Shown: positions 15,585 through 23,092 of the stretch, piece after piece | How the letters are laid out: each line of letters begins with the position of its first letter | Position numbering within the stretch: position 1 is the first letter of the stretch | DNA from: Desulfobacteraceae bacterium | GTDB taxonomy: Bacteria > Desulfobacterota > Desulfobacteria > Desulfobacterales > Desulfosalsimonadaceae | Direction: 5' to 3' | DNA length: 45,865 bases | NCBI GenBank assembly: GCA_021737045.1 | Contig: JAIPES010000013.1 | Span: 1-45,865 of the forward strand | The notes under the pieces: model-generated | The model's database searches: none | What the model was told of the DNA's origin: nothing | The model's input: only the letters and a program-made list of their open reading frames with translations | Translations under genes and position numbers: made by a program

Positions 15585-17939
15585 CTATGGAAGTTGCTCG
15601 TAATTGTTTCGCACCAGCACCTCCCTGGGCTTGACCCCGTCTGAAGGCCCCACCACCCCCTCTTTTTCCATCACTTCGATTATGCGTGCAGCCCGGTTGT
15701 AACCGATTCGCAAATGCCGCTGCACCATGGAAATCGAGGCCTGCCCGGTCTTTGTCACAAGGGCTACTGCCTCGTCATAGCGCTCATCATAATCCTGTTC
15801 CCCGTTTTCCTGCTTATCGGTCTCAGGCGCCTCAATGACCTCGTGATCATATTCCGGTGCCTTCTGGGATTTCAGAAATTCAATTACCCGGGTGACCTCA
15901 TCTTCTGACACATAGGCTCCGTGAATGCGTTGAAGCTTGGCCGTACCCGGGGGCAGAAAAAGCATGTCCCCGTTTCCAAGAAGGCTTTCCGCCCCGTTGA
16001 TGTCGATGATGGTGCGCGAATCGATCTTGGAGGACACCTGAAAAGACAGGCGGGTCGGAAAATTGGCCTTGATCAAACCGGTGAGCACGTCCACCGAAGG
16101 CCGCTGGGTGGCCAGAATCAAATGAATACCTGCAGCCCGGGCCATTTGGGCCAGCCGGGTGAGGCTGACCTCCACGTCCCGGGAGGAAACCATCATCAGG
16201 TCGGCCAGTTCATCAACAATGACAACGATATAGGGCAGTTTTTCAGGCGGCGGCTGGCCCTCTTCGGGTTTTTCCTTTTCAATCCGGGCATTGTACTGCT
16301 TGATATTGCGGACCTTTTTTTCAGAAAGCAGCTTGTAGCGGCGCTCCATTTCCCGAACAGCCCAGAAAAGCGAATTGGTGGCCTTTTTCATGTCCGTTAC
16401 CACAGGGGCGATCAAATGGGGGATACCGTCGTAATTTGACAGCTCAATGCGCTTGGGATCGATCATGATCAACTTGACCTCTTCCGGGGTGGCCTTAAAC
16501 AGAATGCTTGCAATCATGGTGTTTAAGGCAACACTTTTGCCCGTTCCAGTGGCCCCGGCAATCAAAAGGTGCGGCATGCCTTCGAGATCGGCCACAACCG
16601 GGTAGCCCACGATGTCCTTGCCCAGGGCAATGGTCAGCCTGGAGGCGGATTTTTTGTATACTGAAGAGGCGATGATATCTTTAAACCCCACCAGTTCCCT
16701 TTTCTTGTTGGGAATTTCTATGCCGATAACCGCTTTTCCGGGAATCGGGGCCACAATGCGCACGCTCAGTGCCTTTAATGCAAGGGCCAGATCATCGGAA
16801 AGATTGACAATCTTGTTGATTTTCACCCCGGGCGCAGGAGCGAATTCATACCGGGTGATCACGGGTCCGGGCAGCACTTCGGTAACATTGCCCTGGACCC
16901 CGAAATCCTGGAGTTTCTGCTCCAGCAGGGCGGACTGCTGCCGCAAATGCTCATGATCCACCCCGTCTTTGATCTTTTCCGCATCTTCGAGAAAATCCAG
17001 GGGCGGCAATTGAAACCCTTCCTGCCGGACCTGCATGGATTCAAACTCCTGCTGGCGGAATGCGGGCTGGGGTGCCAGGGTCGGCGGCGCCGGGGCCTGG
17101 ATTTTAATGTCAGCTGATTTGTCGGGCGTTTTTTCCAATGCAGGCGCCTTTGCGCCGGTTTTACCGGTTTCCGGCATTTCCTTCGGTTTCGGGGCTCCTG
17201 AATCCGCAGGCGCAGGAATTTGTTCCGGATGGCTGGCTTTTTCGGGCTTGTACGCCCGCGGGGCGGCAGCTGTTTTTCTTTTCTGACCGCCCCTGCCCGG
17301 CCGGTTGACAACGGCCTTGCATAGACCCGCAATACCGGAAAGCAATTTCAGAACCCGAGTCCGGATCCAGCCTGCCAGAAGGACGGCCAGACGCATTGCA
17401 TTTCTGAAAACCGCCACCAGGGAAATCCCGGTTGCCATGATAAAACCGATGGCCAGCATGACTGCGAAAATCAGCATGGCTCCGGAACGGTTGGCGTATT
17501 TTTCAAACACGGCCATCATGGGATAGCCAAGAATGCCTCCGGCCGGATATGGCGTTTGAAAAATCAGGTAGCTGTCTTTAAACAGGGAAGAAACCGCGCC
17601 GGTGCCCACGATGAGCAAAATTGCCCCGGATGCCATAAGCCAGGGGGACAGGGCGGAGTCATGAGTGTAGAAACGAAGCGAGGCCATGAGCAGAAAAACC
17701 GGAATCCAAAAGGCGCCCACGCCGAAAAGATCCAGCATCAGGCCGGCGGCATAAGCCCCTGCCACACCGAAAAAATTGTGCACCTGGCGCCAGTCTGCAG
17801 CATGGTTAAAGCCGGGATCGTCCGGATGATAGGACATCAGGCTGACAAGGGAAAAAATCACGAGAAAAAAGCACAGGATCCCCAGAATTTCCTTCTGCAG
17901 GGTCCGGTATCCCGCACTTGCCTGAAAAAGCCGCTTCAT
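15585..17939 (-). CDS. ftsK: DNA translocase FtsK/SpoIIIE
   Basis: A 784-residue DNA pump for chromosome segregation at the division septum. Four membrane helices occupy residues about 20-185, then a short Pro/Ala/Lys linker (about 200-290), then the alpha and beta motor domains: Walker A GATGTGKS near 462-469, Walker B VVIVDELADL near 570-580. The C-terminal winged-helix gamma domain (DEAVALVTKTGQASISMVQR...) reads KOPS-like sites in other bacteria. The linker is short compared with E. coli FtsK (1329 residues) and closer to SpoIIIE. GGAG lies nine bases before the ATG, inside the end of the RNase J gene. Confidence 0.95.
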   Translation of the reverse strand: MKRLFQASAGYRTLQKEILGILCFFLVIFSLVSLMSYHPDDPGFNHAADWRQVHNFFGVAGAYAAGLMLDLFGVGAFWIPVFLLMASLRFYTHDSALSPWLMASGAILLIVGTGAVSSLFKDSYLIFQTPYPAGGILGYPMMAVFEKYANRSGAMLIFAVMLAIGFIMATGISLVAVFRNAMRLAVLLAGWIRTRVLKLLSGIAGLCKAVVNRPGRGGQKRKTAAAPRAYKPEKASHPEQIPAPADSGAPKPKEMPETGKTGAKAPALEKTPDKSADIKIQAPAPPTLAPQPAFRQQEFESMQVRQEGFQLPPLDFLEDAEKIKDGVDHEHLRQQSALLEQKLQDFGVQGNVTEVLPGPVITRYEFAPAPGVKINKIVNLSDDLALALKALSVRIVAPIPGKAVIGIEIPNKKRELVGFKDIIASSVYKKSASRLTIALGKDIVGYPVVADLEGMPHLLIAGATGTGKSVALNTMIASILFKATPEEVKLIMIDPKRIELSNYDGIPHLIAPVVTDMKKATNSLFWAVREMERRYKLLSEKKVRNIKQYNARIEKEKPEEGQPPPEKLPYIVVIVDELADLMMVSSRDVEVSLTRLAQMARAAGIHLILATQRPSVDVLTGLIKANFPTRLSFQVSSKIDSRTIIDINGAESLLGNGDMLFLPPGTAKLQRIHGAYVSEDEVTRVIEFLKSQKAPEYDHEVIEAPETDKQENGEQDYDERYDEAVALVTKTGQASISMVQRHLRIGYNRAARIIEVMEKEGVVGPSDGVKPREVLVRNNYEQLP

Positions 17940-17942
17940 GGA

Positions 17943-19589
17943 TCAAAGCTCCAGGATAAACGGCAGTATTACCGGCCGGCGTTTGATGCTAAAACTGAAA
18001 TACTCCCGGAGGGCCCCGGGCAGGCGCCGGCGAATGACATCGGCCGGATGAGGAAGATCCACTGCATCATCAACGATTTCGAGTACAACGCATTTGGCGT
18101 CTTCAATGATATGACCGGTTTCGGTTTCAAACACAAACCCCTTGGAAACAATTTCCGGGCCGTAAATCACAAACCCGGTATCCTCGTCAATGGCCATGGT
18201 CACCGCCACCATTCCCTCTTCGGAAAGCAGACGCCGCTCCTTTAATACAAGGCGCCCCACATCGCCGATGCCCTTGCCGTCCACCAGCACCCGGCTTGTG
18301 GGGATCCGCTCGCTGATCCGGGCGCCGTCTTCTTCAAACAATACCACGTCGCCGTCTTCGGCAAGCAGCACATGGTCCCTGGCAATGCCGCACTCAGAGG
18401 CCAGCTGGGCGTGGTGGTACAGGTGTCGGTATTCGCCGTGGATGGGAATGAAATACCTGGGACGCACGGTCTGGATCATCATTTTGAGTTCGTCGCGAAA
18501 GGCGTGGCCGGACACGTGGATGTCTGAGATCTTTTCATAGATCACATTGGCGCCCCTGCGAAACAGATTGTTGATGATCTTGGCAATGGCTTTTTCGTTT
18601 CCCGGGATGAACTTGGAGGACAGCACCACCGTATCACCGGGTTTGACCTTGATCTGTTTGTGAATGCCGGTGGACATGCGCGCCAGGGCCGACATGGGCT
18701 CACCCTGGCTGCCGGTGGTGAGAATCATCACCTCTTCTTCAGGGTACTCGTCGATATCCTCAAGAAAGATCTCCATGCCTTCCGGGACATGGAGCAGGTT
18801 CAGCTCCCGGGCAATCCGGACACTGAGCTCAATGCTTCTGCCGTTGAACAATATCTTTCGCCGGCCGGACTTGATGATATTGATAACCTGCTGGATGCGC
18901 GACACATTGGAGGCAAACAGGGCAACAATTACCCGGCCCGGGCTGTTGACAACAATGTTTTCCAGGCTTTTTTGCACCCGTGCATCAGAAGGGGTGCGCC
19001 CTTCCCTTTCCACGTTGGTGGAATCGGACAAAAGCGCCAAAACCCCCTTTTCCCCGCACCTGGCAAAGGACTCCATATCAGTTTCCAGCCCGGCAATGGT
19101 GGAATCGGAAATCTTGAAATCCCCGGTGTGCACAATGAGCCCGTATGGCGTGTCAATGGCCATGCCCACCCCGTCGAGAACACTGTGATGAACCCGGATA
19201 AATGAAAAGGAAAAAGGCGCAATGAAAAGCTCTTTTCCGGGTCTGATTTCGTGGAGGGTGGCTGAGGCCAGCAGGCCGTGCTCTTCCACCTTGTGGCGGA
19301 CCATGCCCAGGGTAAAGGCCGTGCCGTAGACCGGTGCCTGAATTTCCCGGAGCAGATACGGCAGGGCCCCGATATGGTCTTCATGGGCATGGGTCAGGAC
19401 AATGGCCCGGACCCGGTTTTTGTTCTGAAAAAGATACCCCATATCCGGGATCACATAATCCACCCCCAGCATGTAGTCTTCCGGAAACATCAGGCCCGCG
19501 TCAATAACCACGATGGCGCCTCTGCATTCCAGGGCCATCATATTCAGGCCGATTTCTCCGAGTCCGCCAAGGGGGATGATTTTCAGCAT
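17943..19589 (-). CDS. rnj: Ribonuclease J
   Basis: A 548-residue metallo-beta-lactamase/beta-CASP nuclease with 5'-3' exo- and endonuclease activity on RNA. The zinc motif HAHEDHIG lies near residue 66, HTGDF and SDSTN follow, and the C-terminal Rnj domain holds HVSGHA and IPIHGEYRHL. I use the ATG that gives MLKIIPLGGLGEIGLN, the family N-terminus; a TTG two codons upstream is less likely. ftsK starts four bases after its stop, so the two genes are tightly coupled. RNase J in place of, or beside, RNase E is common in this phylum. Confidence 0.94.
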   Translation of the reverse strand: MLKIIPLGGLGEIGLNMMALECRGAIVVIDAGLMFPEDYMLGVDYVIPDMGYLFQNKNRVRAIVLTHAHEDHIGALPYLLREIQAPVYGTAFTLGMVRHKVEEHGLLASATLHEIRPGKELFIAPFSFSFIRVHHSVLDGVGMAIDTPYGLIVHTGDFKISDSTIAGLETDMESFARCGEKGVLALLSDSTNVEREGRTPSDARVQKSLENIVVNSPGRVIVALFASNVSRIQQVINIIKSGRRKILFNGRSIELSVRIARELNLLHVPEGMEIFLEDIDEYPEEEVMILTTGSQGEPMSALARMSTGIHKQIKVKPGDTVVLSSKFIPGNEKAIAKIINNLFRRGANVIYEKISDIHVSGHAFRDELKMMIQTVRPRYFIPIHGEYRHLYHHAQLASECGIARDHVLLAEDGDVVLFEEDGARISERIPTSRVLVDGKGIGDVGRLVLKERRLLSEEGMVAVTMAIDEDTGFVIYGPEIVSKGFVFETETGHIIEDAKCVVLEIVDDAVDLPHPADVIRRRLPGALREYFSFSIKRRPVILPFILEL

Positions 19590-19639
19590 AATCAAGCAGA
19601 TCCGTTGCAGGTCAGTAAAGAATCACTGATCCGTGGAGG

Positions 19640-19972
19640 TTAAACAGGGATACCGAGTTGCCGGACAATGCTGTCCATCAGATCAATCAACCAGTTTCGC
19701 TGTGCTTTGGTGGCGTAATCCATGCAGTCGCACCGCACCCGCTCGTGCGTGCGCACCAGAAACTCGCCTGCAAAAGCGCCGGGTTTAACCTGCAGGGCGA
19801 AAAAAAGGGGATGGCAGGCCTCGTGGGCCGCCTGCACCGGGGTAAAATATTCCGGGTCCAGAGCAACCCAGTACACCCGGTCCAGTGCCGGCGGTCCGTA
19901 CTGCTGTCTTAAATAATTTTCCAGCGCCTCTGTGTCCTGTTCCCGAAGTTGGTCAATAACGTATTGTTTCAT
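19640..19972 (-). CDS. Conserved-looking small protein, function unknown
   Basis: A 110-residue soluble protein starting MKQYVIDQLREQD. It has a CDCMDYATKAQRNWLIDLMD helix near the C-terminus and no signal or membrane segment. Family not recognised. The start at 19972 lies 14 bases after the ogt stop; a longer version to 20035 would overlap ogt by 50 bases and is rejected. No strong Shine-Dalgarno site, so translation may be coupled to ogt. The C-terminal CDC motif could bind a metal; this is a guess. Confidence 0.7.
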   Translation of the reverse strand: MKQYVIDQLREQDTEALENYLRQQYGPPALDRVYWVALDPEYFTPVQAAHEACHPLFFALQVKPGAFAGEFLVRTHERVRCDCMDYATKAQRNWLIDLMDSIVRQLGIPV

Positions 19973-19985
19973 TTTTGCATCGTTA

Positions 19986-20537
19986 TCATATTGAATATGA
20001 ATGCGCAAGCACCGGATCTTTGTTTCCGGATTCATGGGCCAGCAGTTTTTTTTTCATCAGCGATCCGCCGCCAAATCCGCCTGTTTCCCCATTGCTGCGC
20101 ACCACCCGGTGACAGGCAATCAGCAGGGGCCACGGGTTGGCTGCCAGGGTGTTGCCCACAAAGCGTGCGGCACCGGGCTTTCCCAGTTTCACGGCAATAT
20201 CACGGTAGGACCGGACCTGTCCACAAGGAATTTCAGCCGTGAGGCGCAGCACCTGCTGCTGCAGAGGGGTCAGCCGAACCGGGCTGAGCCACTGCCATGG
20301 CGTTGCAATGGGCCGGCAAAATTCAAAATAGTCATGGATCATCTTTGTTACAGCCATGGCCCGGGGACATTGCTGAAAATCGAAATCCGGAACATCGGTA
20401 TTGATCTTTTCGGACAAACCGGATGACCTTGCTTCCTGCAGCTGTCGTGGCAGAAAAACCCTTTGCAGGCCGAAGGGATCGGTTTGCGCAGCCACGAGCA
20501 CTGTTCCCATCCAGGTATGAACAGAAAAAAGCGGCAT
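19986..20537 (-). CDS. ogt: Methylated-DNA-[protein]-cysteine S-methyltransferase
   Basis: A 183-residue suicide DNA-repair protein that takes alkyl groups from O6-alkylguanine. The C-terminal half has the family order: LTAEIPCGQVRSYRDIA (helix-turn-helix region), ARFVGNTLAANPWPLLI and the active site ACHRVV with the acceptor Cys. The usual motif is PCHRV; here Pro is replaced by Ala. The N-terminal domain is divergent, as is common. It lies three bases after the LarA-like gene's stop on the same strand. Confidence 0.9.
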   Translation of the reverse strand: MPLFSVHTWMGTVLVAAQTDPFGLQRVFLPRQLQEARSSGLSEKINTDVPDFDFQQCPRAMAVTKMIHDYFEFCRPIATPWQWLSPVRLTPLQQQVLRLTAEIPCGQVRSYRDIAVKLGKPGAARFVGNTLAANPWPLLIACHRVVRSNGETGGFGGGSLMKKKLLAHESGNKDPVLAHSYSI

Positions 20538-20539
20538 TC

Positions 20540-21800
20540 TCAGTTCCCGGGATAAAAGTCAAAAAGGTTTCCGTTTGCATCAAAATCCCACGGCCGCCAG
20601 GAAGAAACCTGTTTTAACCCGCCCTTCTCATCTGCGGCCGTCTGCAGGGAGCGAGATATTTCCATGTATTGCAGGGAGGCCGTGTCCCGTATTCTTACAA
20701 TCCGGGCATCTGATCCATTTTCAATGCCCGCGGTATGCATGCACACCTGGATGCATTGCCAATCCGTATCAAAATACACGGGAATGGCGGCTTTTTCCGG
20801 TGATATGGCGGTAACCGCGTTTACCGCGGTTTTTTCCAGGTCCATGCGTTTGACCAGCCGTGCGGTGGTAATGTCTGCCAGGCCGATTCCGTTTGCGTTG
20901 CCGTCGCTGTCACAGGTGAGGTCGCGGACAAGGCGGTGCGGAAAAATCACCGGCAATGTCTCTATGCCGGCCCGTGATGTTGGAATCCATGCCAATACCC
21001 GATATTTCCTTGCCGATTTGATCCACCACCAGGATGTCCAGGCGGTCAAAAGGAATCTTTCCCATCATGGCCCGGGCGCGGTCCAGCAGCTGCTTTTCCC
21101 TGTGGATCAGTGTATCCGGGGCAAGGGCCTCAATGGCATACAGTTTCCCGCATCCGTTTTCCGTCAGGGCAAGGCCGAAGAGTACCGGCACATTTTGGAG
21201 CACAACCGCGGCCGCGGTTTCGATGAAGGCAAAGCCGCGGGAAACCGCAAAACCATGGCAGGCCGCCGCACCGGCCTGCATGCCCAGGCCGACGACCAGC
21301 ATTTTGCACAGTCCGCTTTCAATGACAGCAGAAAACTTGGTGTGCGGCTTGATCCGGTTAACCGGAACAATCCAGTCCGCATCCAGGGCAGCTGTGGAAA
21401 AATAAAGCGGCAGGCCGTCGTCGGTTCTGTCAATCCTGCGGGTATTCATATCCGCGCACACCGGTACGCCCAACCGCTTTCCGGTGATACCCAGGGAGGC
21501 CAGCACCCGGGTCTGCCCCTCGGCGCAGGCACCGCCGTGGCTGCCCATGGCCGGAACAATAAAGGGTTTTGCCCCTTTTTCCCGGAAAAATGCTACCAGT
21601 TCGGATACGACCGTATCCAGGCGGTCAATGCGCCGGCTTCCAACAGCTATGGCAATGGATTTTCCCTTAAGGCAAAAAGACGGGGGCACCCGGCCGGCCG
21701 CGGCCAGACGGGTTTGCTGTCCTGCATTCTGAAGCGTGGCGCTGGCCAGGTCCTGATAATAAAGCGCCATTTCCGGCAGTGGAAAAAAATCTGGATACAA
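20540..21800 (-). pseudogene. LarA-like (DUF2088) protein, frameshifted
   Basis: A lactate-racemase-domain (DUF2088/LarA-like) gene of about 420 codons split by a frame change. Frame one, from a TTG at 21800 (or ATG 21770), carries PFIVPAMGSHGGA, IVPVNRIKPHTKF and ISGIGMDSNITGR, then runs into foreign residues and a stop at 20910. The remaining family sequence (HRLVRDLTCDSDGNANGIGLA, then TARLVKRMDLEKTAVNA) continues in the next frame to 20540. The switch falls near 20960, where one extra base (or two missing) in the GGGCCGG region would explain it. It may be a true pseudogene, a sequencing error, or less likely a programmed shift. Family members are thought to act on hydroxy acids, some with a nickel-pincer cofactor; no lar maturation genes are near. 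Confidence 0.8.
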
Positions 21801-21890
21801 TGGGATCTCGCGGTTGCAATGAGGGTTTGCGCAGGAAAAACTGCAAGGTCGTCAAAAAGGCGGTACCGGACCTGGGTCCGGTGCGGAAAG

Positions 21891-21916
21891 CCCCGGCCAT
21901 GACCCCATGGCCGGGG
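21891..21916 (-). terminator. Hairpin downstream of ferredoxin, likely terminator
   Basis: CCCCGGCCATG (21891-21901) pairs perfectly with CATGGCCGGGG (21906-21916) around a 4-nt loop, 25 bases beyond the ferredoxin stop. On the minus strand only a short CTTT follows, so termination would be moderate or Rho-aided. Confidence 0.6.
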
Positions 21917-21940
21917 CAAAATCAGTGGTTGTGCTATATT

Positions 21941-22129
21941 CTAGGTTTCTTCCACGGTGATGGCGCCGGGTTCGCAAACCTCGATGCAGCTTTCACATCC
22001 AAGGCATTCCTCGGCGTTGACAGGAACGGACTTGCCGTCCTGGATTTCAAAAACTTCCACCGGGCATACTTCCACGCACTCTTCACAACCTTCGCATTTT
22101 TCCGCGTCAACGATCGGATTAAAAGCCAT
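21941..22129 (-). CDS. 2[4Fe-4S] ferredoxin
   Basis: A 62-residue ferredoxin carrying two cluster motifs, CEGCEECVEVCP and CLGCESCIEVCEPG, each binding one 4Fe-4S cluster. It is a low-potential electron carrier for anaerobic metabolism. AAAGGAGAT precedes the ATG, and a promoter with perfect TATAAT lies upstream, so it is its own transcription unit. The redox partner cannot be read from context. Confidence 0.95.
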   Translation of the reverse strand: MAFNPIVDAEKCEGCEECVEVCPVEVFEIQDGKSVPVNAEECLGCESCIEVCEPGAITVEET

Positions 22130-22215
22130 TTCAAATCTCCTTTCTCATTGTCTCACATTATAATGATATATCATGGGGCCTTTGGTTTCGGCGTTTGCGC
22201 TGCAAGATTTTTCTC

Positions 22216-22242
22216 ATTATACCAAATAAATAATCGAGTCAA
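22216..22242 (-). promoter_or_regulatory. Promoter of the ferredoxin gene
   Basis: On the minus strand: TTGACT (22242-22237), 15-base spacer, TATAAT (22221-22216). The -10 is perfect; the spacer is short by about two bases. It lies in the AT-rich gap after the stop of the upstream unknown gene and about 87 bases before the ferredoxin ATG. Confidence 0.7.
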
Positions 22243-22264
22243 GGGCCATATTCGATTTTTTGTT

Positions 22265-23092
22265 TCATGCCCCTTCAGCACCCAGCAACCCGAGAATCCG
22301 GCCGGAATCGCGCATTTCATAAAAAGACGTCTTCGGAAGCAAATCCCCTGCCGCCGGATCGGGCAGGCCGGCTTGTACGTTTTCCGGCAATCGTTCTGCA
22401 ATTGACAGGGTTTCGAAATGTTCATCAACTGCGGCAATCACAGCCGAACTGGTTGTAATCCAGATTTGCGGGCAATCCGGATCAGTCTGGGCCAGGCGGA
22501 GCCAGGCGCGGATCCGGGCCTCGGGCATATACCCCCCAGGGTCTTCCGGCGCGCCGGAGCCGACCCTGTGGTCTGAAAACCCGGAAGCCGCTCCGGAATC
22601 ACCGCCCTGCCCCCGGATTTTGGCAAACATCTGTTGTGCCGTATGATCGGTTGCAGCCAGGTCATTTTCCAATTCCGCTGCCTGACGGTCAAACTCCTGG
22701 GCCATTAACAAAAACAGCCGGGCAATAAATACCGGATCCGGGGCTGCAACCTCGTCCCTGCCTTCCTTTAAAATTTCCGTGCTGATTTCCCGGGCAAATT
22801 CCTGGTTGTAAAACCCGGCTTCCGCAAAAGACTTCAGCGCTGCGGCGTGTTTCTGGTGCACCTGCCCCCAGTTCTGATACTGCCGCGCCAGATCCGTGAG
22901 ATGTTGGTCGTCTCCGTGCACCGGACGCCGCAAAATGATACGTCCCTGCCGGTCAAGATCTTCCATGAAAGCCGGGGCTGTGCCCTCAGCAGGCTGATAG
23001 ACCACCGGCGGGCCGAAACATGCGCTGCTTCTGGCTGCCCATCTTTCTGAAATAAAACTAAACGGGAAAAATGCAGTTGTTATCTTATTCAT
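22265..23092 (-). CDS. Unknown protein coupled to the CysK-CysRS-like fusion
   Basis: A 275-residue soluble protein with no recognised domain. The N-terminus (MNKITTAFFPFSFISERW) is mildly hydrophobic but not a convincing signal peptide. The middle (about residues 75-155) is helical and acidic; a Gly/Ser-rich loop follows (about 163-185), then a compact C-terminal segment. Its ATG overlaps the stop of the fusion gene as ATGA, so translation is coupled and the two products are probably made together. A functional link to cysteine metabolism is inference from that overlap. Confidence 0.78.
   Translation of the reverse strand: MNKITTAFFPFSFISERWAARSSACFGPPVVYQPAEGTAPAFMEDLDRQGRIILRRPVHGDDQHLTDLARQYQNWGQVHQKHAAALKSFAEAGFYNQEFAREISTEILKEGRDEVAAPDPVFIARLFLLMAQEFDRQAAELENDLAATDHTAQQMFAKIRGQGGDSGAASGFSDHRVGSGAPEDPGGYMPEARIRAWLRLAQTDPDCPQIWITTSSAVIAAVDEHFETLSIAERLPENVQAGLPDPAAGDLLPKTSFYEMRDSGRILGLLGAEGA

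Noticed and set aside
20540-21800. Programmed frameshift in the LarA-like gene
   Set aside because: No slippery heptamer or clear stimulatory hairpin is visible at the switch point; mutation or a sequence error is simpler.
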